A stretch of 64,000 nt of DNA from DATKMK01 sp035541895 (GCA_035541895.1 DATKMK010000103.1:1-64000); one strand, 5' to 3'. Numbered from the stretch's first letter, positions 1 to 7,950 are shown. Notes: generated from the letters alone by a model not told the origin. A program made the numbers and translations.

Positions 1-335
1 CGCAGCCACTGCGTGACGGGACTCGACGCATTGGCGGCGAAGGCGCGGAATTCGGCGCTGACGCAGCCTTTGATCATCGAGCCGAGGGCGTAGCCCATCG
101 ACAGCGGCCGGCCGGGCTCGCCGAACAGGTGCGGCATCCACACCGTGAAGCCGGCGTCGCGCACCCAGCGCGCGAAGCGAGCGACGTGCGGCGAGATGCC
201 CGGCATCTCGGTCATCACGATCACCGCCGGGCCGGTGCCGGCGACGAAAACCAGCTTGGTCTTGCCCTGCAGCGTGATCGAGCGGTGCTCGAAGTCGGCG
301 AGCGCATCGCGCTTGGTCAGATCGGCTTCAGCCAT
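1..335 (-). CDS. Dienelactone hydrolase family protein, C-terminus cut by window edge
   Basis: About 111 codons are visible, from the ATG at 335 to the left edge. The segment EMPGISPHVARFARW, followed by GFTVWMPHLFGEPG, matches the N-terminal half of dienelactone hydrolase (DLH) family alpha/beta hydrolases, where the oxyanion/acid region precedes the nucleophile elbow. The Cys/Ser nucleophile, Asp and His would lie beyond the edge and cannot be checked. No signal peptide is seen, so it is probably cytoplasmic. These enzymes cleave cyclic or activated esters such as dienelactone in aromatic catabolism, but many family members have other substrates, so the exact reaction is not inferable. The gene stands alone, separated from the catalase remnant by a strong hairpin. 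Confidence 0.75.
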   Translation of the reverse strand, partial: MAEADLTKRDALADFEHRSITLQGKTKLVFVAGTGPAVIVMTEMPGISPHVARFARWVRDAGFTVWMPHLFGEPGRPLSMGYALGSMIKGCVSAEFRAFAANASSPVTQWL

Positions 336-400
336 GCAGTCGGCATCCTCCTCAGGCCGCACCGTAACCAACTTCATGCTGCGGAGGAAGCCCGAGGCTC

Positions 401-435
401 CTTTCCCGCGTTGCCATTTCTGGCAACGCGGAAAG
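401..435 (-). terminator. Strong hairpin between the catalase remnant and the DLH gene
   Basis: CTTTCCCGCGTTGCCA and TGGCAACGCGGAAAG pair as a stem of about 15 bp with one bulged C and a three-base loop. It lies 36 bp past the stop of the catalase remnant (minus strand), where a terminator would sit. There is no T tract on either side, so intrinsic termination is uncertain; it could also be a repeat-derived palindrome. Confidence 0.45.
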
Positions 436-470
436 GTCCGGGGCATGCATTTGTCTGAGCGACTCCGTGT

Positions 471-1062
471 TCAGCGAGCGATCTGCGCACGCACTTCCTG
501 CGCGAAGAAGTTGTCGGGATTGTGATTGAGCACCAGGCGACCGATCGGGATCAACGGGTAGTCTTTGTACAGCCAGACTTTGGTGACATCGAACGGATCG
601 TAGCGATAGGTCGCCGCGTCGTCGAACGGCATGATTTGCACGTACGCGTTCCACACCGCCTCCTTGCCGCTGCGGATGTGCTCGAACAGATCGCGTGTCG
701 CGTGATCGGGATCCTCGCCGGCGACGCGCGCCGCTTCCTCCGCGGTGAAGTTTGCGATTCCCGCCGCGGTCTTGAAGTGGTACTTCACCCACACGGCCTT
801 GCCGCCGGCGTTGACCCACTTGAAGGTGTGGCTTCCGAAACCGTGCATCTGACGATAGCTGCGCGGTGTCCCGCGGTCGGAGAACAGGATGGTGACCTGG
901 TGCGTCGACTCGGGCGTGCGCGAGAAGAAGTCCCAAAACGCATTGTGATCCTTCAACCCCGACTGCGGATTGCGCTTGTGCGTGTGGACCATGTCGGGAA
1001 ATTTGAACGGATCGCGGATGCAGAACACCGGCGTGTTGTTGCCGACGAGATCGTCGCCCACT
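471..1062 (-). pseudogene. Catalase remnant lacking both ends
   Basis: The reading frame from about 1062 down to 471 matches the middle of monofunctional haem catalases: DLVGNNTPVFCIRDP, FPDMVHTHKRNP, HQVTILFSDRGTPRSYR, HGFGSHTFKW and PFDVTKVW. A full enzyme is about 480 residues or more. Here only about 195 are present. The N-terminal arm with the distal haem histidine and the C-terminal stretch with the proximal haem tyrosine are both missing. Upstream of 1062 the frame becomes non-homologous and runs antisense to a zinc-ribbon gene; downstream it ends just after FFAQEV. No other frame nearby carries the lost parts. It should bind no haem and is best read as a decayed gene. Confidence 0.85.
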
Positions 1063-1112
1063 TGACGCGAGCGCCCCACGCGCCATAGCGCCGATACCGG
1101 CGGAGGGAGCGG

Positions 1113-1274
1113 ATGGCGGAGCGGCACAACCTCAAGGTGAGCAAACAAAACGGCGAGACCGACCTGACACAATACTGTCCCAACTGCGGGGTGCGCGGCG
1201 AGTGGCAGAAGTGCAAACTGGTCTGCACCAATCCGCAGTGCGGCGTGCGCACTATTCTGGCGTGCGTGGATTGA
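1113..1274 (+). CDS. Small zinc-ribbon protein, 53 aa
   Basis: ATG at 1113 is preceded by GGAGG at 1102-1106, a good ribosome-binding site. The product has six cysteines. CPNCG at residues 22-26 and CTNPQCG at 38-44 form a CX2C...CX4C arrangement typical of zinc ribbons, with further cysteines at 34 and 51. The rest is charged and short, so it is likely a compact cytoplasmic metal-binding protein of unknown role (nucleic acid or protein contact is only a guess). It starts 50 bp from the broken end of the catalase remnant on the opposite strand, so its arrival may be linked to that truncation. Coding status rests on the start site, the cysteine pattern and an intact frame. Confidence 0.6.
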   Translation: MAERHNLKVSKQNGETDLTQYCPNCGVRGEWQKCKLVCTNPQCGVRTILACVD

Positions 1275-1286
1275 GATAGGCTGAAA

Positions 1287-1649
1287 CTACTTCAACGGAA
1301 TTGCCGGCAGCCGCTTGAGCGTGTGATTGGTCGGATCGACCGTGATGCCGACGGATTCGAGTGCGGTGACACCGAGGAGCGGTTCGGCCTCGTCAGGGCC
1401 GAAGATCACGCGGCCGGCGGTTACTTCGCCCATGAACTCGATCTGCACGAGGCCGAAGTCGTACTCGTGCACCGTTCCGTCGGCCAGCTCGTATGCCATC
1501 TTGCCGGCGGGCTCGACGCCAATCCGGCGCAGTGCCGCAGCGTGTGCCAGCGAATCGGTCGCACCGGTGTCAACAAGGAAGTCGGCCTCGAACGCGCCGT
1601 TCCGCGCACCCAAGGCCTTCAAGCTTACGGTGACGTGTGTCAGACCCAT
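1287..1649 (-). CDS. Clan AA (retropepsin-like) aspartic protease
   Basis: The motif FLVDTGATDS at about residues 24-33 is the D-T-G-A active-site signature of single-domain retropepsin-like proteases, and LLGVTALESVGI near the C-terminus matches the family's second conserved hydrophobic-Gly segment. About 120 residues, the usual size for bacterial clan AA proteins that dimerise to build the active site. I chose ATG 1649 (MGLTHVTVSL) because the longer start at 1691 adds 14 residues encoded by a degenerate repeat. No signal peptide. The natural substrate is unknown. It ends 12 bp from the zinc-ribbon gene in convergent orientation. Confidence 0.75.
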   Translation of the reverse strand: MGLTHVTVSLKALGARNGAFEADFLVDTGATDSLAHAAALRRIGVEPAGKMAYELADGTVHEYDFGLVQIEFMGEVTAGRVIFGPDEAEPLLGVTALESVGITVDPTNHTLKRLPAIPLK

Positions 1650-1694
1650 TTCGGATGCACTGACACTAGCTCCCCACTCATCACTTGTCACTCA

Positions 1695-3920
1695 CTACTT
1701 CCCGCTCGCTACTTCCCGCAGCACGCTGAGGACGCGCCAGTTGCAGCCGGTGCACCAGACGTCGCCGGCGCTGCGACGGCCGCGGTAGACGTGATGGTAC
1801 GCAATGCCGTCGGCGTAGAGATCGCGCTGGATGAATTCGAGCACGGCGTTGGCGCGTGTCTCGTACATCGGCTTGCCGGTGGCGACTGCGAGTCGATGCA
1901 ACGCCAGCGCCGCGTAGCTGTTGGTCGAGAGCGACAAGTAACCATCGCGGCCGACTTGTTCCGAGCTGGCGAAGTAGCCACCGCTCTGCGAATTCCACAA
2001 CGGCGTCAGGCCTTCGATGGCCGACTCGGCTCGTTCGAGATATCCGGGTTCGCCGGTGATGCCGTGGAGCTGCAGCAGCGCCAGGACCATCATCGCGTTG
2101 GGCAGCAGCCGGACCGCATCGTCGCTCGGGCGCGAACGATAGATGCGGTGCGACTCGTCCCACACCACCGCGTCGGCGGTGTCGACGAGCGCGCGGCCGA
2201 TCGCTAGCGGGTGGATCATCCATGCGATGCGTTGCTGCGGGAACGCGTGCACGAACTCCAACTGAAGCTCTGCGATCTGCGCGGCGATGACCGTCGGCCC
2301 GTAGTCGAAACCCCCGCCGCCGGTCAGCCAATCGATGAGGTCCATGTCGTAGCGATCCATCATCGCCAACGCGCCGGAGAAAAGCGTGACACGCCGCAGT
2401 GCCGCTTCGCTCTCCTCGCGCGGCAGCACGTCCGGTCGATCGAGAGCCGCGTAGAATCCGTGGGCGCCGAACGCCATCTCGTCGAGATCGCGCGCCCGCG
2501 GCCATGCGAGCAGCGCGTGCGCGCGCGCCAACACTTCCCGTGCGGGCTCGACGCGGCCCGCGGCGATCAAGATCTCGGCGGCGTAGCCGGGAGCGTCGCC
2601 GTAGTCGTACGCGAAGTCGCCGCGTGCGCGCGGTACGCGATAGAGCAGCGTACCGAGCAAGCCGTCGAACATGTTGCGATAGCGAAAATCGTTGGGACGC
2701 AACGAGGTGAGATCGGGCAACGCCGGCGCGACGCCGGTGCGCATCGCGCGGCGACCGATCAGATTTTCGAACGGCTGCGTCGCGAGACTATCGGCAAGCA
2801 GGATCAGGTAGCCGAGGTGGGTTTCGAGTCCCGCGTCGCGCGCCAGCCACGCCGCGCCCGGGCCGCTTGCCAACCAGCGGATGATCGCGCGCGCGCGCTG
2901 TTGATACTCGGCATCGCCAGTATCTTTCGCGAGCAGCAAGAGCGCGCCGGCGAGATAGGCATTGGCGTGCGGATCGATCGCCGCTCGATCGGCCGTGGAG
3001 AAATATGCGCCGTCGCCTCCACGCAGCGGTTCGAGTGCCTGCGCCGCTTCGATCGCGGCGGTTTCGTATTTCACCAGCTCTTCGTTCTCGTAGGCCTTGA
3101 TCAACGCGTACAGCATCAGCGCGGTCGGCCACAGCTTCAGCTCGTCCGACCGCAACTCGGCGCGGAATCCTTTGCCGTCCGGCAGAAGCGTTCGCGTGAG
3201 GAGGTCGTCGACGAGCTTGAGCCCATCCGCGTTCCACGACTCGGCGCCGGGATCGCCGAGGTCCCAGTAATCGCGGAACAGGAGATTGAGGTACGCAACC
3301 CACGCGCTGAGGCCGACCGTCCCCCACGGTTTCAGATCGGGCGTGTCGACGAAGGCATCGATGTCGCGCGCGGCGCGGTTGATCGTGCGCAAGTTGCGGT
3401 TCACCGCGGCGAGCAACGCCGGCGTGTCGTCGAAGGGTACGCGGCTCTTGGCAGCGTAGAGGCCGAGCGTCCGCCACACTAACTTCGGAGCGGGATCGGT
3501 GCCTTCCAGCGGCGCTGCCAAGGCCTGCACCGTCTCGCTCGACAAGCCGGCGCCGAGCAACGGGAAGATCAGCGCGGGTCCCCACGCAGAGAGATCATCC
3601 GAGGCGCTGCTCCACACGGCGGTGGTGTCCGCGGCGCGCCGTCTGGCGCTGCCGAAGGCGTCGCGAAACGGCGCCGCCGACGAGGCGGGCGCGAAGTCGC
3701 GCGCCGCGAGGCTGACGGTCTGATCAGCACGGGCAACACCGTTGAGGGAGAAGACAATTAGGACAAAGAGGGGAACCGCTGACGGATACGGACGCGCTCC
3801 GCGCGCGCGCGCTGAACGGCGAACACGCAGGCGGGGATGCCTGCGCCACCAATGCTTGCGCGTCGGCACGCCGACAACCGTTGTCCATCGGTTTGCATCG
3901 GCGTTCATCGGCGGAGTCAC
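1695..3920 (-). CDS. Exported alpha/alpha-toroid (six-hairpin-like) protein
   Basis: A 741-residue product with a late hydrophobic segment (about 49-66, ending in VARADQ) that reads as a signal peptide after a basic N-terminus, or as a membrane anchor. The rest is a long series of amphipathic helices with small-residue turns, as in (alpha/alpha)n-toroid carbohydrate-active or thioredoxin-like-associated proteins. WCTGCNW near the C-terminus is a CxxC-like pair. I cannot name a family or reaction. The GTG start at 3920 overlaps the GMC oxidoreductase stop by 4 bp; an in-frame ATG lies four codons later. The tight coupling implies a joint role with the oxidoreductase, perhaps on an extracytoplasmic polyol or glycan substrate (inference). 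Confidence 0.6.
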   Translation of the reverse strand: MTPPMNADANRWTTVVGVPTRKHWWRRHPRLRVRRSARARGARPYPSAVPLFVLIVFSLNGVARADQTVSLAARDFAPASSAAPFRDAFGSARRRAADTTAVWSSASDDLSAWGPALIFPLLGAGLSSETVQALAAPLEGTDPAPKLVWRTLGLYAAKSRVPFDDTPALLAAVNRNLRTINRAARDIDAFVDTPDLKPWGTVGLSAWVAYLNLLFRDYWDLGDPGAESWNADGLKLVDDLLTRTLLPDGKGFRAELRSDELKLWPTALMLYALIKAYENEELVKYETAAIEAAQALEPLRGGDGAYFSTADRAAIDPHANAYLAGALLLLAKDTGDAEYQQRARAIIRWLASGPGAAWLARDAGLETHLGYLILLADSLATQPFENLIGRRAMRTGVAPALPDLTSLRPNDFRYRNMFDGLLGTLLYRVPRARGDFAYDYGDAPGYAAEILIAAGRVEPAREVLARAHALLAWPRARDLDEMAFGAHGFYAALDRPDVLPREESEAALRRVTLFSGALAMMDRYDMDLIDWLTGGGGFDYGPTVIAAQIAELQLEFVHAFPQQRIAWMIHPLAIGRALVDTADAVVWDESHRIYRSRPSDDAVRLLPNAMMVLALLQLHGITGEPGYLERAESAIEGLTPLWNSQSGGYFASSEQVGRDGYLSLSTNSYAALALHRLAVATGKPMYETRANAVLEFIQRDLYADGIAYHHVYRGRRSAGDVWCTGCNWRVLSVLREVASGK

Positions 3921-5455
3921 GCTCCCGCGACCAGGCTCGACCAGTTGGCTGTGATGTAGTGCGCGCTACGGTCGGCGAGCGAGGCGGTGGTGATCTGCGG
4001 CGGCGCGCCGAGCGACGACGGGAACACACTCATGTCGCAGACGAAGAGGTTCTTCAGGTCATGCGACTGGCCGTATGAGTTCACCACCGACCGCCGCCGG
4101 TTCTCGCCCATTTTGCAGGTACTCTGCGGATGCGTCGACGCGATGAGGATGTCATTGGGACGCACGCCGCGTTCGTCAAAGGCGTCGAGCGAGTCGCCGG
4201 GTTTGAGTCGCAGCGGCCGGGCGTACGGCGCCAGCACTTCCTTGGCGCCGCTGGCGAACAGAATTTCGGCGCAATGTTTCATCCCGTCGACAAACAGCCG
4301 CTGCTCGCGGGAGCCGACTTGATACGTGATCGCGAGCTTGCCGCTGCTATCGACGCGGACCGTGCCGCTCGATTGGTCGTGCATCAACACGAGAATCCCG
4401 ACCATGCGGTGGAAGTTCTTCATCAGCTCGAAGTGCGCGCGGCCGAAACCGGGCAAGTTGGTCGCGGTCATCACCGGGAAGCCGAAGACCGGCATCAAGA
4501 TGTAGCCGCTGTTGGGGTCCTTCTCGAGGTCAATGAAGTGATCCACCAGATAGCTCTGCGGAATGCCGCGATAGCCGTAAATGTCTTCGTCGTAGATGCC
4601 GGACAACAACACGCTGGGATGGAGGTGGAGATTACGACCGACCTGGCCGCTGGAGTCGGCGATGCCGCTGTGCAGCAAGAGTTGCGGCGAGTTGATCGCT
4701 CCCGCGCACAGCACGACGAGCTGGGCGTCGACGCGGACCCGATGGCGCCGCCGGCCGAGCGCGTCGACCACGTCGCCTTCGACGGTGCGCACGCGCCGAT
4801 TGCTGGTGATCAGCCGGCGCACCGGGCAATTCGCAAAGATGCGCGCCCCCGCGCGATCGGCGGCGGGGATGTAGGTGATGAGCATGCTCTGCTTGGCGTC
4901 GAACGGGCAACCGAGCAGACAGAATCCCGACTGCGTGCAGTTCTCGCGATTGTGGTTCGTGACCAGGCCGTGATAGCCGAGCTTCTCGCAACCCTCGCGG
5001 ATCTTGTTGTTGAGCGCGTTGATCTCGTGCGCTTCGATCGGCTTGACCTTGAGCATGCGCTCGACCCGCTCGAACGACGGCACGAGATCGGCGTACGACA
5101 GCTCGCGCAGGGCGTCTTCGCGCTGCCACTTGTCCAGAATCGGCGCCGGGGTACGGAAGCAGTAACAGAGATTGTGCACCGTCGAGCCGCCGATGGTCTT
5201 GCCTTGCAGAATGACGATCGACTGATCGACGGTGGCGCGCTGCCCCATGTCTTCGTAGAGCAGCGGCATCATTTCATCTTCGCGCTGGGTGAAGTCGTCC
5301 TTGGTGTAGTGTCCGCCCTGTTCGAGCAACACGACGTCGCGTCCAGCTTCGGCCAACTCCTTGGCGATTACCGCGCCGCCCGCGCCGGAACCGATCACGC
5401 ACACTTCCGCCGCGAGGTTGAGGTCGCCGGCAATCTGCTTTTCCGTCGTGATCAT
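3917..5455 (-). CDS. GMC-type FAD oxidoreductase
   Basis: Glucose-methanol-choline family: VIGSGAGGAVIAKELAEAG near the N-terminus is the FAD Rossmann motif, GGSTVHN follows the substrate-domain start, and STHPQSTCKMG near the C-terminus carries the catalytic histidine region. The CTQSGFCLLGCPFDAKQS segment is typical of long-chain alcohol or gluconate-type GMC enzymes. About 512 residues, normal length. The likely reaction is oxidation of an alcohol or sugar hydroxyl with electrons passed to a partner rather than to oxygen. ATG 5455 is preferred; GTG 5473 would add six residues. Flanking small subunit and exported toroid genes in the same operon suggest a membrane-associated dehydrogenase. 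Confidence 0.85.
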   Translation of the reverse strand: MITTEKQIAGDLNLAAEVCVIGSGAGGAVIAKELAEAGRDVVLLEQGGHYTKDDFTQREDEMMPLLYEDMGQRATVDQSIVILQGKTIGGSTVHNLCYCFRTPAPILDKWQREDALRELSYADLVPSFERVERMLKVKPIEAHEINALNNKIREGCEKLGYHGLVTNHNRENCTQSGFCLLGCPFDAKQSMLITYIPAADRAGARIFANCPVRRLITSNRRVRTVEGDVVDALGRRRHRVRVDAQLVVLCAGAINSPQLLLHSGIADSSGQVGRNLHLHPSVLLSGIYDEDIYGYRGIPQSYLVDHFIDLEKDPNSGYILMPVFGFPVMTATNLPGFGRAHFELMKNFHRMVGILVLMHDQSSGTVRVDSSGKLAITYQVGSREQRLFVDGMKHCAEILFASGAKEVLAPYARPLRLKPGDSLDAFDERGVRPNDILIASTHPQSTCKMGENRRRSVVNSYGQSHDLKNLFVCDMSVFPSSLGAPPQITTASLADRSAHYITANWSSLVAGA

Positions 5456-5480
5456 CGGCGTACGTCGTTCCACTCACCAG

Positions 5481-6050
5481 TCACGAGTCACCAGCACCGG
5501 TCACCAGCCGCCTCGGTCTCGGCACCCACGGACCCTGATAGTGAATCCCCGGCCACGTCGAATCCTGCGCATAGTATCCAAGCAGCGCGAGGTTCTTCAC
5601 GGCTCTGAACGCGAGTCGACGCAGATCGGAATCGCTCTGCTCCCAACCTTCGAGGTAGCGGTCCTTCGCCTCGTCGCTGAGGTTCGTGAAGATCGACAGA
5701 CGCCACGCAAACAGCGGCGGACCGTACTCGAACAGGAGCAGCGCGTAGTGGAGTTGTGTCACCGTGTCGCGCGGCAACTGCAGCAGTGCGGTGTCGATCG
5801 TGGTCAGTCCCGGCGTGTCGGCGAAGCGCGGCATGCTCGGATCGACGGTGAACGTGATGCGATCGGCGATCGCCCCGAGAATTCGCGCGTCGGTCGCGCT
5901 CAGCGCGCGCAACGATTTCTGTTCGGCGAAACCGCTGCTCGTCTCGGCCAGCGCGGCCGGCAGGCGCAAGCGCGAAATCGTGAACCAGCCCGCACTCAAA
6001 CCCGCAGCGCGGAACAGGGTGCGCCGCGCAATTGGTCGGTCCAGACGCAC
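5481..6050 (-). CDS. Gluconate 2-dehydrogenase subunit 3-like small subunit (Tat signal)
   Basis: 189 residues from a GTG start; the N-terminus RPIARRTLFRAAGLSAG has a twin-arginine pattern followed by a hydrophobic stretch, predicting folded export. The body (FAEQKSLRALSATDARILGAIADRI and later helical segments) matches the small gamma subunits that accompany GMC dehydrogenases and carry them through the Tat pathway. It is first in the operon, 25 bp upstream of the GMC gene. Its last residues (VTGAGDS) are encoded by a degenerate GGTGACN repeat that continues into the intergenic space, so the C-terminus may have been extended by repeat growth. Confidence 0.7.
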   Translation of the reverse strand: MRLDRPIARRTLFRAAGLSAGWFTISRLRLPAALAETSSGFAEQKSLRALSATDARILGAIADRITFTVDPSMPRFADTPGLTTIDTALLQLPRDTVTQLHYALLLFEYGPPLFAWRLSIFTNLSDEAKDRYLEGWEQSDSDLRRLAFRAVKNLALLGYYAQDSTWPGIHYQGPWVPRPRRLVTGAGDS

Positions 6051-6146
6051 GCGGCATGACTAACACCGCCCGACCGCACCGTCTAGCCGTGATCGCGAAC
6101 CGGTGGTAAGCAAGCTCCGCCGCAAGCGATCCGCAAGGAGGCCCCG

Positions 6147-6602
6147 ATGAGTCAGTGGCTGCGCGAACGACTTCGTCAACGACCGCGGTGGATGAACGCG
6201 CTGATGCTGTTCTGCGCCTACATGACCTTCGTGCACATGCCGTGGGACTTCTTCATCAAACCGGTCGCCCACGATGCCGAGGCATGGTTCGGGTTTCTGC
6301 TGCATGGGTGGGGCGCCAAACTCACGGAGCCGTTGCATTGGGCGATCTACGCCGCCGGCGTGTACGGCTTCTGGCGGATGCGAGCGTGGATGTGGCCGTG
6401 GGCGGCGGTATATGCCGCGCAAGTGACGTTCGGGATGTTCGTGTGGAACGTCGTCTACGTCGGCGGTTTCAACGGCTGGGTGAGCGGCCTGGTCGTGCTG
6501 GTGCCGTTCGGCGCCATCACGATCGCGCTGTGGCAAGCCCGCGATCGCTTCGGCCGCGCTCCGGGATCGCTGCGCGAGCGCTACGGCAGTGGGCGCTGGT
6601 GA
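6147..6602 (+). CDS. Small polytopic membrane protein, unknown family
   Basis: 151 residues with an AAGGAG ribosome-binding site at 6134-6139. Four hydrophobic spans can be seen (around residues 16-36, 64-77, 83-103 and 111-127), rich in Trp/Phe/His: for example FVHMPWDFFIKP and VWNVVYVGG. The C-terminus is basic. This resembles a compact inner-membrane carrier or enzyme of the EXPERA-like size class, but I do not recognise the family. The gene ends inside the start region of the SDR gene that follows in another frame, so the two are probably co-translated. Divergent from the GMC operon, with a shared 96-bp upstream region. Confidence 0.6.
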   Translation: MSQWLRERLRQRPRWMNALMLFCAYMTFVHMPWDFFIKPVAHDAEAWFGFLLHGWGAKLTEPLHWAIYAAGVYGFWRMRAWMWPWAAVYAAQVTFGMFVWNVVYVGGFNGWVSGLVVLVPFGAITIALWQARDRFGRAPGSLRERYGSGRW

Positions 6603-7351
6603 CCGGTGCCTCGTCCGGCTTGGGCGTCGAGTTCGCGCGTGCACTCGCGCGCGACGGCGTGTCGTGCGTGCTGAGCGCGCGCCGCGAAGACCGTCTCCGC
6701 GCCCTCGCAACGGAGTTGGAGCAGCAGCATCACGTCTCCACCCGCGTCGTGCCGGCCGATCTGACCGATCCCGCCGGCGTCGATCAGTTGCTCGACGCGA
6801 TCAAAGATCTCCAGATCGATCTTCTCATCAACAACGCCGGCTTCGGATACGCCGGCCGCTTCGACAAACAAGACACTCAACGCCTGCGCGACATGGTGCA
6901 GGTCAATTGCGTTGCGCCGACGTTGCTCGCTAGCCATCTGCTGCCGAGCATGCGCGAACGCGGCCGCGGCGCAATGATCATCAGCGGTTCGATCGCCGGT
7001 CGCCAGCCGCTGCCACGGCACGCACTCTACGGCGCGACGAAAGCCTTCGACCTGCTCCTCGGCGAAGCGTTGTGGTCCGAGCTGCGCGGCAGCGGTGTCG
7101 ACGTGCTGGTCCTGGAGCCCGGCCCGACCGAATCCGAATTCCGCGACGTCGCCGGTGAGATCCGCGCAGTCGGCGAGCCCGCAGTCGATGTCGTGGCGCT
7201 CGCGTTCGAGCGCCTCGGACAGCAACCGTCGGTCATCTCCGGCTGGTTCAACTGGCTGCGCGCCAATTCGCTGCGCTTGGTACCACGCTCGATCACCGCA
7301 TTGATCGCCGAGCGAGTGGTGTTGGAGCAGACGCCGATTGAGATGCGGTGA
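6530..7351 (+). CDS. Short-chain dehydrogenase/reductase (DltE-like SDR)
   Basis: Classical SDR: TGASSGLG cofactor loop, NNAG, the serine in ISGSIAG and YGATK (catalytic Tyr/Lys). About 250-270 residues. It likely reduces or oxidises a carbonyl with NAD(P)H; the substrate is unknown. The start is a problem: the first beta-strand (RQWALVTG) has no ATG. GTG 6599 would cut the strand; GTG 6530 gives a plausible 24-residue leader but overlaps the membrane protein by 73 bp. Either a long overlap, a non-standard start (CTG 6596) or frameshift read-through applies. The last 60 codons recur, diverged, at 7671-7862. Confidence 0.8.
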   Translation: MASPRSLRPRSGIAARALRQWALVTGASSGLGVEFARALARDGVSCVLSARREDRLRALATELEQQHHVSTRVVPADLTDPAGVDQLLDAIKDLQIDLLINNAGFGYAGRFDKQDTQRLRDMVQVNCVAPTLLASHLLPSMRERGRGAMIISGSIAGRQPLPRHALYGATKAFDLLLGEALWSELRGSGVDVLVLEPGPTESEFRDVAGEIRAVGEPAVDVVALAFERLGQQPSVISGWFNWLRANSLRLVPRSITALIAERVVLEQTPIEMR

Positions 7352-7420
7352 GGATGGCAGCATGTGCAGCCGACCCTCGAACAACGCCCCAATGCTTGAC
7401 GCAATCAAATCTGGTCACAC

Positions 7421-7434
7421 AATATGGTCATATG
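7421..7434 (+). promoter_or_regulatory. Palindromic probable operator at the antitoxin start
   Basis: The 14-mer AATATGGTCATATG contains a 5-2-5 palindrome (ATATG/CATAT) and includes the antitoxin start codon. It differs at only two positions from CATATGGCCATATG upstream of the second Phd gene at 32939-32952. A TTGACG hexamer at 7396-7401 could be a -35 element. Phd-type antitoxins repress their own promoters through such palindromes, so autoregulation is a reasonable inference. Confidence 0.5.
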
Positions 7435-7728
7435 AAGGCTTTGAAGGCTGCCGAGTTCAAGGCGACATGCTTACGGGTTTTGGGAGAAGTCGATCGAACG
7501 GGCGAGCCCGTTACAATCCTGAAGCGCGGCCGCCCGGTTGCGCGGCTGGTTCCCGCAGTGCCGTCAACCGGACGGTATCCGCAGGACGACCTCGCCGGCA
7601 CCGTCGAAATCCTGGGTGACATCGGCTCGCCGGTCCTGCCCCCGACCGCATGGGAGGGGAATCGGCCGAGATGCGCAAAGTCGGCGAACCCACCGCCGAT
7701 GTCGTGGCCCTCGCCTTCGAGCGCCTGA
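7432..7728 (+). CDS. Orphan Phd/YefM-type antitoxin with altered C-terminus
   Basis: The first 50 residues fit the Phd/YefM DNA-binding fold: AAEFKATCLRVLGEV, then PVTILKRGRPVARLVP. Residues to about 75 (PPTAWEGN) look native. After that the frame enters the duplicated SDR tail out of register and ends after about 23 meaningless residues, giving 98 in total. The toxin-binding C-terminus is therefore probably damaged, and no PIN or RelE-like toxin gene follows. It may still bind DNA. It is wedged between the SDR gene and a partial copy of that gene's 3' end, which dates its insertion to the duplication event or later. Confidence 0.65.
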   Translation: MKALKAAEFKATCLRVLGEVDRTGEPVTILKRGRPVARLVPAVPSTGRYPQDDLAGTVEILGDIGSPVLPPTAWEGNRPRCAKSANPPPMSWPSPSSA

Positions 7729-7862
7729 GCCAGCAACCATCGGTGATCTCGGGCTGGTTCAACTGGCAGCGCCCCAACTCGCTGCGCTTGGTCCCATGCT
7801 CAATCACCGCATTGATCGCCGAGCAAGTGGTGCTGGAGCAAGCGCCGCCGGTGATGAGGTAG
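7671..7862 (+). pseudogene. Partial duplicate of the SDR 3' end
   Basis: The frame from 7671 encodes DVVALAFERLSQQPSVISGW and later RLVPCSITALIAEQVVLEQ, nearly the same as the C-terminus of the SDR gene at about 7165-7351. No Rossmann or active-site part is present, so it cannot be an enzyme. The two copies are close at DNA level but carry many third-position differences, so the duplication is not recent, or it came from a sister locus. The antitoxin gene lies between the copies. Confidence 0.85.
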
Positions 7863-7950
7863 GACAGTAGAAATTGGACAGGGGAAATATGCGGTGGGCA
7901 ACGAACAGGTCCGGAGTTTGATTCGAGGGTCGCTTCCGATTGCCTCTTGC

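Noticed and set aside
6147..7351. A single fused membrane-SDR protein
   Set aside because: The two frames differ and the first has a clean stop; kept as two genes with the overlap noted.
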